Numbered from the stretch's first letter, positions 35,182 to 45,177 are shown. The stretch: DNA of 64,000 bases from Pseudoduganella albidiflava (GCF_004322755.1 NZ_CP036401.1:3348001-3412000); one strand, 5' to 3'. Numbers and translations are program-made. The notes: a model not told the origin generated them from the letters alone.

Positions 35182-36810
35182 ATGGCCATGCGGATTGGTG
35201 GGAAGGCGGCCCTTGCCGGGCTGCTCGGAGGAACTTGCGTGGCGCTGTCCGCCATGGCGGAGGCGCCCGCGCAGCGCTACAAGAACCCGGTCATCCACGC
35301 CGACTACTCCGATCCCGACGTGATCCGCGTCGGCGAGGAGTATTTCCTGGTGGCGTCCAGCTTCCACTTCTCCCCAGGCCTGCCGGTGCTGCAATCGAAG
35401 GACCTGGTGCACTGGAAGATCGCCGGCCACGTGCTGCCGGCGCTGCCGTTCCACCCGTCCTACGACATGGTGCCGCCATACACCCTCACCGACAGCATCT
35501 CCAAGCCGGTGGGTCCTGGCATGCGCTACGCCGGCGGCGTGTGGGCGCCGGCGATCCGCTATCACAACGCGCGCTTCTACGTGTACTGGGCCACGCCGGA
35601 TGAAGGCATCTTCATGAGCACCGCCGACCACCCGGCCGGGCCATGGTCGGCGCCGGTGACAGTGCTGGCCGGCGCCGGCTACGAGGATCCCTGCCCGTTC
35701 TGGGACGACGACGGCAAGGCCTGGCTGGTACATTCGAAGGTGGGCGCCGGCCCGATCATCCTGCATGCGATGACGCCGGACGGGACGAAGCTGCTCGACG
35801 CCGGCACGACGATCATCGAGGACAAGGTCAACCTGCCCGTGCTGGAAGGCCCGAAGGTCTACAAGCGCGAAGGCTGGTACTACATCTTCGCGCCCATCGG
35901 CGGGGTGGGCACCGGCCCGCAGGCCGTGCTGCGCGCCCGCACGATCCAGGGGCCGTACGAACACCGCACGGTACTCCATCCCGGCAATGGCCTGGCCGGG
36001 CCGCACCAGGGCGGCTACGTGGAAACGCCGTCCGGCGAAGGCTGGTTCATCCACTTCAACAGCACCGGCGCGTTCGGCCGCATCGCGCACCTGCAACCGG
36101 TGGCGTGGAAGGATGGCTGGCCGGTGATGGGCGAAGCCGGCTTGCCGGTGCGCGACCATGCGGCGCCGCGCACGGCGGCCCGCTCGCCCGACTATAGCCT
36201 GCAGGATTCCGACGAGTTCTCCAACGGTGCGCTCGGCCTGCAATGGTCATGGAACCACAACCCGGACCCGGCGCGCTGGAGCCTCGCGCAGCGCCCGGGC
36301 TTCCTGCGCATCGAAGGCAACCGGGCCAGGCACCTGGTCCGCGCGCGCAATACGCTGACGCAGATCCTGCAGGGGCCGGCCGCCGAGATCACCACCCGCA
36401 TCGAGCTGGGGGGAATGGCGGAAGGCCAGCGCGCCGGCCTGGCGCTGTTCGGCGTCAGGGTGCCGTGGATCGGCGTCGTGCGCGAGGGCGGCGCCAGTTA
36501 CCTCACGTACGCCAATGCAGGCCGGGAGTTGCGCGGGCCGGCGCTCACGGCCGGCGCCGTCGTCCTGCGCGCCAGCGTGCGTGCCGACCAGACGGTGCAG
36601 TTTTCCCATGCGTTGCGGGAAGGCGGGCCATTCAAGGAATTCGGCCCCGCTACCGAGCTGGCGAAGTTCTCGTGGTGGAAAGGCAGCCGGCCAGCGGTGT
36701 TTACTTACCTCCGCTCGGACAGTGACGAGGCGAAGGCAAGCGCGCCCCCTGGCCAGATCCAGCGTAATTACATCGACGTGGACTGGTTCCGGGTGAAGGT
36801 GGCGAGGTAG
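35182..36810 (+). CDS. Glycoside hydrolase family 43 (beta-xylosidase/arabinofuranosidase-like)
   Basis: 542 residues with a signal peptide (LAGLLGGTCVALSAMAEA). The five-bladed propeller shows the three acidic residues: catalytic base D44 in HADYSDPDVIR, pKa-setting D169 in GYEDPCPFWDDDG, and acid E222 in VLEGPKVYKREGWYY. A C-terminal beta-sandwich (about 340-540), as in two-domain xylosidases, ends with DVDWFRVKV. It would release xylose or arabinose from plant polysaccharide in the periplasm or outside. A TonB receptor follows on the other strand and may import oligosaccharides. Confidence 0.92.
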   Translation: MAMRIGGKAALAGLLGGTCVALSAMAEAPAQRYKNPVIHADYSDPDVIRVGEEYFLVASSFHFSPGLPVLQSKDLVHWKIAGHVLPALPFHPSYDMVPPYTLTDSISKPVGPGMRYAGGVWAPAIRYHNARFYVYWATPDEGIFMSTADHPAGPWSAPVTVLAGAGYEDPCPFWDDDGKAWLVHSKVGAGPIILHAMTPDGTKLLDAGTTIIEDKVNLPVLEGPKVYKREGWYYIFAPIGGVGTGPQAVLRARTIQGPYEHRTVLHPGNGLAGPHQGGYVETPSGEGWFIHFNSTGAFGRIAHLQPVAWKDGWPVMGEAGLPVRDHAAPRTAARSPDYSLQDSDEFSNGALGLQWSWNHNPDPARWSLAQRPGFLRIEGNRARHLVRARNTLTQILQGPAAEITTRIELGGMAEGQRAGLALFGVRVPWIGVVREGGASYLTYANAGRELRGPALTAGAVVLRASVRADQTVQFSHALREGGPFKEFGPATELAKFSWWKGSRPAVFTYLRSDSDEAKASAPPGQIQRNYIDVDWFRVKVAR

Positions 36811-36889
36811 ACACAACGGAGGCGGGAAGCTCATGGTGAAAGTGGCGACATGGGCACGAAAAGACCGGCCTGGATCTTATGGTCCGTTT

Positions 36890-37022
36890 ACCCCAGGTGC
36901 AAGCCCCGGGGTCAGACCCGCCGGGGTGAGCAGGGGTTTCGCGAAGCATGCTTCGCGCCTGCGGAACGGTGCTGGCATGCAGGCCAGCATTCCTTCCTGA
37001 CCCCAGCACAGGTGACAGCCTC
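36890..37022. repeat. Composite family A element, copy 1
   Basis: It begins ACCCCA and has GGGGTCAGACCC, but about 80 bp are inserted before the closing CTGACCCC (36997-37004). The insert holds the perfect palindrome CGCGAAGCATGCTTCGCG (36940-36957) and the hairpin GCTGGC-ATGCAG-GCCAGC (36971-36988). A GGTGACAGCCTC stretch like family B ends it. The same insert occurs at 55633-55766. Confidence 0.85.
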
Positions 37023-37060
37023 TAGCGCTCCCTTAACCCCGGTTGCAGGCACACGCTGCG

Positions 37061-40000
37061 CTACAGCCGCACATTCAACGTGGCAAAGAACACGCGCCCC
37101 AGCGGATCGTACGTGGCCGACACCGAATTGTTCGACGGCAGCTGGGTGGAGCCCAGCACCGGCGGGGCGCGGTCGGTGACGTTGCGCACGCCGGCGGTCA
37201 GGTTGACCATCTTGCTGAAATCGTAGCCGGCCGTCAGGTCGAGGTAGGTGTACGAGCCGATGCGCGGATTGGTCAGCGATTCGAAGGCCGGCGGCGCCAC
37301 GCCCCGGCGCTGCGGGACCAGGTACGCATCGGTGGTCACGCTGCCGCTGTAGCGGGCCCGCGCCGACAGCATCAGCTTCCCGCTGTTCATCGTCACCCGC
37401 GCCGTGCCCTTCCACTTCGCCACGGGCTGGCCGCACGTGCCGCCCCAGGTACCCACGCATTCGTTGGTCACGTCCGGGATATCCTGGATCGGCGTGAAGG
37501 TCAGTTCATCCACGTAGGTCCAGTTGGTGTCGACGCTCCACCGCGTTCCGCCGCCGCCAAGGCCCCAGCCGGTGCGGAAGCCGTAGTTCGCCGCCAGGTC
37601 GACGCCCCGGGTGCGGATGCCGCCGATGTTCGCGGCGGTGGTCATCACATAGGTCGGCGCGGCGATCTGGCCGGTCACCGGATCGCGGTTGATCGCCCGG
37701 CAGTAGACGCTGTCCGCGCTCTGGATGGTCAGGTAGCACAGGTCCAGCACGGACTGGATGCCGCCGCCGCCCAGCGTCGAGATGGCGTTGTCCAGCGTGA
37801 TCCGGTAGAAGTCCAGGCTCACCTGCAGGCCGCGCACGGCCGTCGGCGCGAAGACAGCGCCGATGGTGGTGGTGTGCGACGTCTCCGCCGTCAGGTCCGG
37901 ATTGCCGCCCAGGATCTGCGTGAGGAACTGGGTCGGCTGCACCGAAAGATCGAACACCAGGCCGCCCGGCACGCCGGTGGCCTCGCACAGCGCGCGCACG
38001 GCGGCGGTCTGCTGGCCGGCCGGGGCACGGCTGGAACAGGGATCGATGGCGGTCGGGCCGTTGCGGCCCTGGCCACCGAACAGTTCACCCACGTTCGGCG
38101 CGCGGATCGATTTCTGCTTCTGCACGCGGAAGGTCAGGCTGTCCATCGGTGCCCATTCGGTGCCGATGGAACTGGTCCACACCTTGCCAACCGATTCCAC
38201 GTCGTAGTCGGAACGGCGAAACGCGCCGCTGACGCTCAGGCTTTTCGCGAATGCCCGGTCCTTGAGCAGCGGGACGCGCGCCTCGCCGAAGAATTCCTTG
38301 ACGGTGGCTTCGCCTTCGGTGGGCCGCGCGGCATTCCAGCCCGAGACGTCGCCCGACGACAGGAACGCGTCCGGCGTGTACTTGCTGTACGAATGGCGAC
38401 GCTCGAAGCCCGCCGAGAAGTCGACCGGGCCGGAAGGCAATTCGGCCAGCTTGCCCGTCACGTTGCCGGCCACCACCTGCTGCTCGGCGACGATATCGGA
38501 ATTGGACGAGATCAGGATCGCCTCGCGTGCCGCGTCGCTGAGGTTCTGGCCGAAGGGATTGAGCACCGGCGCCGCGCCGTTTTGTGCCAGCAACGCATTC
38601 TGGAAGCGGCTCAGCGAGATGGAGCCCGCCTGGTACTGCGATTCGGTGGTGCGCGCGTGCGTGTAGTAGATGTCGTATTTCAGGTCGCTCAAATAGTTTT
38701 CGGACACGGCGGGCAGCTCGCCTCGCAGGCCGATGGCGGCGCGAAATACGCTGTGGTCCGTCTCGGCCAGCCGGGTGCCGAGGTCGGACAGGCGCCGGTT
38801 CAGGTTGACCAGCGCCAGGCCGTCACCCGCCACCGTCGTCAACGTCTGCGACCCGTTGGTCGCGCGCAGCGTGCCCGACTCGCGCAGGTCGAGCTGGCGC
38901 ATCACTTCCTGCATCTGCGTGCTCAGGTACGGGTTGTTGGCGTTGACGAGGAAGTTTCCGCTCGCGCTGGTCGGCCCGATCTGCACCTTGGCGATGTTGC
39001 TGCTGTAATGCAGTTCCAGGTAGCCGGTGGCGCGCTCATTGAAATCGTAGTGCGCGAAGGCGTTGCCCATCCAGCGCTTCTGCGGGGTGACCACATACGA
39101 CAACGGCCCCAGGTCATAGCCGTCGTCGGGCGCGACATAGGGCCGCACCGCTTTCCCGCTGGCGTCGAAGATGGCGCCCAGCGTGCCCATGCCCTGCAGG
39201 CCGGCAGCGCGCAGCGCGGCCTCCAGTGCCGGGTTCGACGCCGCCGAACCGACAACCGGCAGGTTGCCGATGCGCCCTGTCGGCACGGTGGACGAGCCGC
39301 TGTAGACGAGGCCAGGCCGGCCGCCGGCGGACAGGCAGGTCTGCCCACCCGGCACCGCGAGCGGTGTGCCAGGGCGGGTCGCCGACCACGAAGCGGCGGT
39401 GACGCAGCCGTCGCCCATCGATGGCAGCGAGTAGCCGCCCAGTTCGCCGCGCGTCATGCCCTCCCGGTCCATGTAGTTCAGCGACAGGACCGCGTTGCCG
39501 CGGTTGCCGGCGAAATTGCCGCCCACCGTCAGGTCGACGCTGTTGGTCGGCGTGCCGGTAGGCTGGTCCCGGGTATGCTGGGCATTGATTTCCACGCCCT
39601 GGAAATTGTCGCGCAGGATGAAGTTGACGACACCGGATATCGCGTCCGACCCGTACACCGCGGAGGAACCGCCGGTCACGGTTTCGATGCGCCGCACCAG
39701 CGCGGCGGGAATCGCGTTGATGTCGGTGGTGAGGTCGGGACCGGTGATCGCGAAGCGGCGCCCGTTCACCAGCACCAGGTTGCGGGTCGGCCCCAGGTTG
39801 CGCAGGTTCAGCGTGGCCGTGCCGGACGGCTGGCCGGCCTGCATGGTATTCGCGGTGGGGCTGCTCAACTGGTTGGCGGTGAATTGCGGCGTATCCGTCA
39901 GCAGCGTTTCCAGGTTCTGCGTGCCGGTCACCTTCAGTTCCTGCGCATCGAGCACGGTGACGGGGGTGGGCGCGAGAAAGCCGCGGTTCACCAGTCGGGT

Positions 40001-40150
40001 ACCGGTGATGACGACGGTGGTCTCCGCCGGCGCCGCGGCGGGCGCTTCCTGCGCCCCGGCGATGCAGGTGACGCAACTGGCCGCGAGTGCCGCGGAAATG
40101 GACCGGTGTCGCCGGATTCGGTTCTTGCTGCTGCGCTGCGGATGTCGCAT
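37061..40150 (-). CDS. TonB-dependent outer-membrane receptor (large, sugar/peptide-type)
   Basis: 1029 residues. It has a signal peptide with basic start (RRHRSISAALAASCVTCIAGAQ), a TonB box (TTVVITGTRLV), plug motifs (NLRNLGPTRNLVLVNGRR, SSAVYGSDAISGVVNFILR) and a long barrel ending in ATLNVRL with terminal aromatic-poor beta strand. Size and plug fit the large receptor class for oligosaccharides or peptides. It is convergent with a GH43 glycosidase gene, so import of plant-derived oligosaccharides is plausible. The long open frame on the opposite strand is a shadow. Confidence 0.93.
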   Translation of the reverse strand: MRHPQRSSKNRIRRHRSISAALAASCVTCIAGAQEAPAAAPAETTVVITGTRLVNRGFLAPTPVTVLDAQELKVTGTQNLETLLTDTPQFTANQLSSPTANTMQAGQPSGTATLNLRNLGPTRNLVLVNGRRFAITGPDLTTDINAIPAALVRRIETVTGGSSAVYGSDAISGVVNFILRDNFQGVEINAQHTRDQPTGTPTNSVDLTVGGNFAGNRGNAVLSLNYMDREGMTRGELGGYSLPSMGDGCVTAASWSATRPGTPLAVPGGQTCLSAGGRPGLVYSGSSTVPTGRIGNLPVVGSAASNPALEAALRAAGLQGMGTLGAIFDASGKAVRPYVAPDDGYDLGPLSYVVTPQKRWMGNAFAHYDFNERATGYLELHYSSNIAKVQIGPTSASGNFLVNANNPYLSTQMQEVMRQLDLRESGTLRATNGSQTLTTVAGDGLALVNLNRRLSDLGTRLAETDHSVFRAAIGLRGELPAVSENYLSDLKYDIYYTHARTTESQYQAGSISLSRFQNALLAQNGAAPVLNPFGQNLSDAAREAILISSNSDIVAEQQVVAGNVTGKLAELPSGPVDFSAGFERRHSYSKYTPDAFLSSGDVSGWNAARPTEGEATVKEFFGEARVPLLKDRAFAKSLSVSGAFRRSDYDVESVGKVWTSSIGTEWAPMDSLTFRVQKQKSIRAPNVGELFGGQGRNGPTAIDPCSSRAPAGQQTAAVRALCEATGVPGGLVFDLSVQPTQFLTQILGGNPDLTAETSHTTTIGAVFAPTAVRGLQVSLDFYRITLDNAISTLGGGGIQSVLDLCYLTIQSADSVYCRAINRDPVTGQIAAPTYVMTTAANIGGIRTRGVDLAANYGFRTGWGLGGGGTRWSVDTNWTYVDELTFTPIQDIPDVTNECVGTWGGTCGQPVAKWKGTARVTMNSGKLMLSARARYSGSVTTDAYLVPQRRGVAPPAFESLTNPRIGSYTYLDLTAGYDFSKMVNLTAGVRNVTDRAPPVLGSTQLPSNNSVSATYDPLGRVFFATLNVRL

Positions 40151-40457
40151 TCGTCGTCCCCAATCGAAATGAAGTGTTTACCGATCCGACGTTCCGGCTG
40201 TTCTCGCATTTCGGCCACTCTCGCATTGATGGCCTTGCAACCGTGAACCTGGACCGATGGTAGGAACCTTCCGATCAGAGCGTCAATCCACCAACCGCTC
40301 AAGGACATGACTAATGTGACGGCAATCATCCGGCTGATCGGCGGGGACGGTTGCGGGCTACGCGCCACCGTTCCGGGCAGCCCGCATGACTGGATTGGCG
40401 GCGCGCCTGATCGGCGGCGGCCGCTTCGCGCAACGCCTTGAGCGGAAGGCGCGTCGG
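40151..40457. other. Intergenic region upstream of the TonB receptor
   Basis: No gene is supported in these 307 bases. It must contain the receptor promoter. The short palindrome GGAACCTTCC near 40264 was noticed but has no clear meaning. Confidence 0.5.
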
Positions 40458-42887
40458 TCAATCGTGCCAGTAGCGCGGACGCGACACGCGGTAGCTGTCC
40501 ACCCGTATCGGACTAGCGAGGTCGATACCGATGGCGCCGCCGATGTCGGTGCGCAGCGTATCGACCGCGCGCCGTTCATAGCGCTCCACGACTTCCCGCT
40601 TCGGGTGCCGGTAGCGATTCCGGTGCCCGACCTGGAACACGGCCAGCGCCGGCCGCACCGCATCCAGGAACACTTCGGTGGACGACGTGCCGCTGCCGTG
40701 GTGCGGCACCAGCAGCACGTCCGCGCGCAACGCGGGCGCGGCGCGCGCCACCAGTTCCGCTTCCTGGCGTGCTTCGATGTCGCCGGCCAGCAGCACGACC
40801 TTGCCGCCGGCGGCGATCCGCAGCGTGCAACTGCGGCCATTGGTCTTGATCGACGGGTCGGCATAGCTGGCGGCGGTCGGATGCAGCATCTCGAAGCGCA
40901 CGCCATCCCATTCCCAGCGCTGGCCGGCGACGCAATGCCGGTGCCCGGGTGCCGCCAGCACGACGGGATGCGCCAGCGGCAGCGACGACAGCGTCCAGCC
41001 AGCGCGGATGTCCCGCAGCACGGCCAGCGCGCCGCCGGCATGGTCGGCATCGCCATGGCTGACGACGAGCCCGTCGAGCCGGGCGATGCCGCGCGCCCGC
41101 AGGTAGGGCACGAGCACCCGGCTGCCGGCATTCGCGTCCGTACCGTACGTCGGCCCCGTGTCGTACAGCAGCCGGTGCCCGGCCGTCTCGACCAGCACGG
41201 CCATGCCCTGACCCACGTCGAACGCGACGATACGCGCGGTGCCGGGTGCCGGCGCATCCGGCTGCGCGGCCAGCAGCGGCAGCCAGGTGAAGGCGCCGAG
41301 CCAGCGCGTGGGCCAGCCGCGCGGCGCCAGCAGCCACAGGGTGCCGGCCAGCGCGAAGGCGAACAGCCACCAGGACGGCACCGGCGCATGCCACACCGCC
41401 AGCGGCGCGGCGCCCAGCCATTGCAGCGCCACGGCGAGCCAGCGCATCAGCTCGTGCGCCAGCACCAGCAGCGGTGTCGCCAGCGGTTCGGGCAGCAGCC
41501 CACCGGCCAGCGCCAGTGGCGTGACCAGCAGGCTGACGACGGGAATGGCGATCGCGTTCGCGACGGGACTGATCACGGAGACCTGGGCGAACAGCAGCAT
41601 CGTCAGCGGCACCAGCCCCAGGGTGACGGCATACTGGGTGTGCGCCGCGCCGCGCAGTACGTGCATCAAACGCTGGAGGCGCGTGAGAGGCGTGGCGCGG
41701 CGTTCATCCGGATCGAGGGAGTCCGGGTCGCCGGGGTTCTTCCACACCGCCGTGCGGCCGACCGAGGCATATAAGATAACGCCGACGGCGCCGAACGACA
41801 GCCAGAATCCCGGCCACATCACGGCCCATGGATCGCGGAATACCACCAGCCCGGCCGCCAGCGCCAGCACGTGCGACACGCAGGCGATGCGGTCCGTCCA
41901 CACGGCCAGCGCGACCACGCACAGCATGTACAGCGTGCGTTGCGCGGGCACGCCGAAACCGGCCAACAGTACGTACAGCAGCGCCGCCAGCATGCCGGCC
42001 AGCGCGCCCACCTTCTGCGCCGGCAGCAGCAGCGGCAATTGCGCGCGGGGCAGGAAGAACGAGCGGCGCCACAGTGCCGCCATGGCCCAGGCGACCAGTC
42101 CCGCGATCATCGTGATGTGCAAGCCCGAGATCGACACCAGGTGGCCGATGCCGGTGCGCGTGAAGAGCTGCCAGTCGTCCTGGTCGATGCCGCGCTGGTC
42201 GCCGACCACCAGGGCCACGATCACGGGCGCATATTCCCGGCCCTCCAGCGCATGCCGGATCTTCTCGCGCAGGCCGTGGCGCAGCCGTTCGATGGCGTTG
42301 CGGGCCGAAGGGACAAAGTCGCTCAGCCGCTCGTGCCGGCCCGCCGGGCGCACGTAGCCGGTGGCGCGGATGCCTTGTTCGAGCAGCCACAGTTCGTAGT
42401 CGAAGCCATGCGGGTTGGCGTTGCCGTGCGGCCGCTGCAGGCGCACGGTCAGGCGCCAGCGTTCGCCCGGCCGCAATTCGGGCACGTCCCGCACTTCGCC
42501 CCGGAAGCCGGCATACCAGGACAGCGCGATGCGCGGCGGTACCTTGACGCCTTCGGCACGTTCGACGGCGAGGAAGAACCGCGTGAACTGGCCGGTGCGG
42601 TTCGGCAGGTTGTCGATGGTGCCCGTCACGACTATGTCGCGGCCCTCGTCGGCCTTCGCCAGTTGCGGCGCCAGGGCGTGGCTGGCCAGTACCGCCGCCC
42701 AATAAAACCCGAGCGCCGCACCGCACGCCACGCCGGCCGCAATGCGCCACCGGCCGCGCGCCAGCCAAGCCAATAAACCGGCAAGCATCAGCAGGGCCAG
42801 GAGGATGTGCAGGGCATGGGCGGTTAAGGCGGACTGGGTTTGCAGGAACGCCGCACCGCCGACAAAGCCGAGAATCGCGCTGCGCAT
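40458..42887 (-). CDS. comEC: ComEC/Rec2 DNA-uptake channel protein
   Basis: 809 residues, full length. It has several N-terminal membrane segments, a DUF4131-type soluble part (about 80-180) and the competence core (YAPVIVALVVGDQRGI, TGIGHLVSISGLHITMIAG). A multi-span channel region follows, then a C-terminal metallo-beta-lactamase-like domain: VAFDVGQGMAVLVET, LVVSHGDADHAGG, VLLAGDIEARQE and VPHHGSGTSS. It moves single-stranded DNA across the inner membrane in natural transformation. In related genomes it adjoins the TatD gene; here five extra genes lie between. Confidence 0.95.
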   Translation of the reverse strand: MRSAILGFVGGAAFLQTQSALTAHALHILLALLMLAGLLAWLARGRWRIAAGVACGAALGFYWAAVLASHALAPQLAKADEGRDIVVTGTIDNLPNRTGQFTRFFLAVERAEGVKVPPRIALSWYAGFRGEVRDVPELRPGERWRLTVRLQRPHGNANPHGFDYELWLLEQGIRATGYVRPAGRHERLSDFVPSARNAIERLRHGLREKIRHALEGREYAPVIVALVVGDQRGIDQDDWQLFTRTGIGHLVSISGLHITMIAGLVAWAMAALWRRSFFLPRAQLPLLLPAQKVGALAGMLAALLYVLLAGFGVPAQRTLYMLCVVALAVWTDRIACVSHVLALAAGLVVFRDPWAVMWPGFWLSFGAVGVILYASVGRTAVWKNPGDPDSLDPDERRATPLTRLQRLMHVLRGAAHTQYAVTLGLVPLTMLLFAQVSVISPVANAIAIPVVSLLVTPLALAGGLLPEPLATPLLVLAHELMRWLAVALQWLGAAPLAVWHAPVPSWWLFAFALAGTLWLLAPRGWPTRWLGAFTWLPLLAAQPDAPAPGTARIVAFDVGQGMAVLVETAGHRLLYDTGPTYGTDANAGSRVLVPYLRARGIARLDGLVVSHGDADHAGGALAVLRDIRAGWTLSSLPLAHPVVLAAPGHRHCVAGQRWEWDGVRFEMLHPTAASYADPSIKTNGRSCTLRIAAGGKVVLLAGDIEARQEAELVARAAPALRADVLLVPHHGSGTSSTEVFLDAVRPALAVFQVGHRNRYRHPKREVVERYERRAVDTLRTDIGGAIGIDLASPIRVDSYRVSRPRYWHD

Positions 42888-43178
42888 GCCGCCTCCGGAG
42901 TTGGTTGCCTACCGGGCACGCGTGGCGCCGGATCTCTGCGCCCGTCGCGGCGCGCAGCCGAGGCGTTACGATAGGCGCGTCCACGGTCCCACCGCCTTGA
43001 AATGCATCAACGCGGCAGACATCAGCGCCCCGCCGCGGGCCCGGGACTACGCAGGCCCTGGTCTCTCCCGCATATCCGTAAACGACATATCGAAGGCTTA
43101 TAAAATTCATTGACGCCGGCACCCGGCCGCGTGACACTCATCCATGGTATCGGTACCAACTACATGGAGAGGAATGAG
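42888..43178. other. Intergenic region between comEC and a divergent hydrolase
   Basis: 291 bases holding the promoters of two divergent genes. A small open frame at the start is not supported. No repeat or strong motif was seen. Confidence 0.5.
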
Positions 43179-44501
43179 ATGGTCGGCAAGGTGGCTGTGG
43201 TGGTGATGATGATGGCGGCATGTGTGGCACCGCCTGGAGCGCTGGCAAAGAAACCGGCACCGGCGCCGGCCGTGGAGTACTACGGCGATGCGCGGCCGGA
43301 CGCACCGGAGCTGGCGGCGCGCGGCAGCCTGCCGGTGGGCGTGCGCACGGTGGTCATCGAGAACAAGGACCAGCTGGACATCCTGAACGCCAGCGCGAGC
43401 CGGCCGGACCCGCGCTACAGCCGCAAGCTCAAGCTGGAAGTCTGGTATCCGGGCCGCCTGGCGCCGGGCGAGCGGGAACATGTGATGTATACCGACGTGC
43501 TGGGATCGGGGCCCGGCAACCCGGCACGCCCCAATACGCCGTTCCAGTTCGCCGGCCGCGCCGCCCGTGACGCGGCACCGCTGCCGGCCGCGGCCCCTGC
43601 CCGCTATCCGCTGGTGATCGTGTCGCACGGCTACCCCGGCTCGCGCCTGCAAATGAGCTACCTGACCGAGAACCTGGCGTCAAAAGGCTATGTGGTGGTG
43701 GCCATCGACCATGCCGAATCCACGCGCGCGGACAAGGCGGGCTTCCCCAGCACGCTGCTGAACCGGCCGCTGGACGATCTCTTCGTGCTGCGATCGGTGG
43801 CCAGGTGGGCGGAAGCCGGCAGCGGCCATTTCCTCGCCGGCCTGGTCGACACGGACAGCACCGCGCTGGTCGGCTATTCGATGGGTGGCTATGGCGTGCT
43901 CAATGTCGTTGGCGCCGGGCTCAGCGCGGATGCGGTGGCCTTCGTGCCCGGTGGCGGGCTGGCCGTACACCAGCGCGGTAACCCTGAATATGACGCACGC
44001 CGCGACCCACGCATCAAGGCGGTCGTCGCCTTCGCACCGTGGGGCGGCGCCGGCAAGATCTGGGACGACGCGGGCCTGGCGGGGGTGCGCACGCCAACAT
44101 TGTTCATCGCTGGCGACCAGGACGATATTTCTGGCTACAAGGATGGCGTGCTTCGCCTCTTCCAGGGCCTCGTGCACGCCGACCGGTACCTGCTCACCTA
44201 CCGCGGCGCGCGGCACAACACGGCACCGAATCCGCCGCCGCCGGCCGCCGCTGCCGCCGGGCTGGAAGAGTTCATGGCCTACGCCGAGCCGGCATGGGAC
44301 AGCCGGCGCATCAACAACATCAACCAGCATTTCGTGACCGCGTTCCTCGGCGTCACGCTGAAGGGACAGCCGCTGCAATCCTACCTGGACCTGCCGCCTC
44401 TGCCCGCCGGCGGCACGGCCGGTCCGGACACCGCCGCGTGGAAGGGGTTTCCGAAGCGGTCGGCCGTGGGGCTGGAGTTGCAGCACCTGCCGGCGCAGTA
44501 G
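43179..44501 (+). CDS. Exported alpha/beta hydrolase (PAF-acetylhydrolase-like)
   Basis: 440 residues from ATG 43179 (AGAGGA upstream; alternatives 43164 and 43110). It has a signal peptide (VAVVVMMMAACVAPPGALAK). The hydrolase core shows YPLVIVSHGYPGSRLQMSYL, nucleophile S234 in LVGYSMGGYGVLN, aspartate in LFIAGDQDDISGY and a late histidine in RGARHNTAPNP. The GYSMGG box and LKLEVWYPG start resemble platelet-activating-factor acetylhydrolase and dienelactone hydrolase relatives. Periplasmic or secreted. It begins the accessory segment between comEC and the TatD gene. Confidence 0.86.
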   Translation: MVGKVAVVVMMMAACVAPPGALAKKPAPAPAVEYYGDARPDAPELAARGSLPVGVRTVVIENKDQLDILNASASRPDPRYSRKLKLEVWYPGRLAPGEREHVMYTDVLGSGPGNPARPNTPFQFAGRAARDAAPLPAAAPARYPLVIVSHGYPGSRLQMSYLTENLASKGYVVVAIDHAESTRADKAGFPSTLLNRPLDDLFVLRSVARWAEAGSGHFLAGLVDTDSTALVGYSMGGYGVLNVVGAGLSADAVAFVPGGGLAVHQRGNPEYDARRDPRIKAVVAFAPWGGAGKIWDDAGLAGVRTPTLFIAGDQDDISGYKDGVLRLFQGLVHADRYLLTYRGARHNTAPNPPPPAAAAAGLEEFMAYAEPAWDSRRINNINQHFVTAFLGVTLKGQPLQSYLDLPPLPAGGTAGPDTAAWKGFPKRSAVGLELQHLPAQ

Positions 44502-44685
44502 CGGGCCAGCGGCACTGGCACACGGAACCCACGATTTGAACAGACGGCGATGCGGCCTCGCCTGGAGCGCCGCCGAGAGGGGCGCTGCAAGCGCCGTGTA
44601 ACCGAATGCGGATACGGCCCGGGAATCGGATACATTGCTCGGCTTCTGGCGCGGGCCGGTGGCAACTTACGTTGACCCTGCCACG

Positions 44686-45177
44686 TCATGCCATCAACGA
44701 GCGAGAGTCGATCGTGTTCCGCCCGGATCCGTGGACCAGCGGATTTTTTCTGGCAACCCATCTGTTCAAGGTGCTGCACAACTCGTCCAACGGCATGACG
44801 TAAAGATCCCTGATCCATTCGATGTCCGAATCCGGCGCCCGGGACTGTCGCAAGCGAAGGTGGGCCAGGTGATCGTTGGTGTACAGGATGCCGATGTGCC
44901 TGTCTCCCTGGTTCATGCCGATATGGAAACCGATCACGTGGGACCAGTCCACCGTCCGTTTTCGCCCGGCGGTTTCGATGTCCAGTCCGCTCGCGTGAAG
45001 TCTGAGGAGGGTGGCGCCGGGCCGGTAGATGTACAGAGCCAGGCAAAACAGCGGGCCCATGACGATCGTTCCGAACCAGCCGGCCAGGCCCGGGAGTGCC
45101 GACACGGCCATGAGTAACAGGCTGCCGAGCAATACAAGCAGCCACAGCAGCTTGCGAAGGCTCGCCTTGATGATCAT
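44686..45177 (-). CDS. Small membrane protein with PH-like C-terminal domain
   Basis: 163 residues from ATG 45177, preferred to the TTG at 45204. Two hydrophobic segments (LLWLLVLLGSLLLMAVSAL and FGTIVMGPLFCLALYIY) are followed by a soluble domain (GATLLRLHASGLDIETAG, VDWSHVIGFHIG, HIGILYTND) ending in MPLDELCSTLNRW. This layout, two helices and then a small beta domain with a C-terminal amphipathic helix, resembles the STM3941/bacterial PH group of unknown function. It is isolated between convergent and divergent genes. Confidence 0.7.
   Translation of the reverse strand: MIIKASLRKLLWLLVLLGSLLLMAVSALPGLAGWFGTIVMGPLFCLALYIYRPGATLLRLHASGLDIETAGRKRTVDWSHVIGFHIGMNQGDRHIGILYTNDHLAHLRLRQSRAPDSDIEWIRDLYVMPLDELCSTLNRWVARKNPLVHGSGRNTIDSRSLMA

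Noticed and set aside
37043-40246. A 1067-codon open frame on the plus strand
   Set aside because: It is antisense to the TonB receptor along its whole length and lacks any recognised domain.
43164-43178. Earlier start codons for the hydrolase at 43179
   Set aside because: ATG 43164 and 43110 give longer, charged leaders before the signal peptide; the ribosome site fits 43179 best.
44651-44675. A second sigma-54 promoter (TGGCAACTTACGTTG)
   Set aside because: The -12 element is GTTGA rather than TTGC at the right spacing, and it points into a convergent gap.
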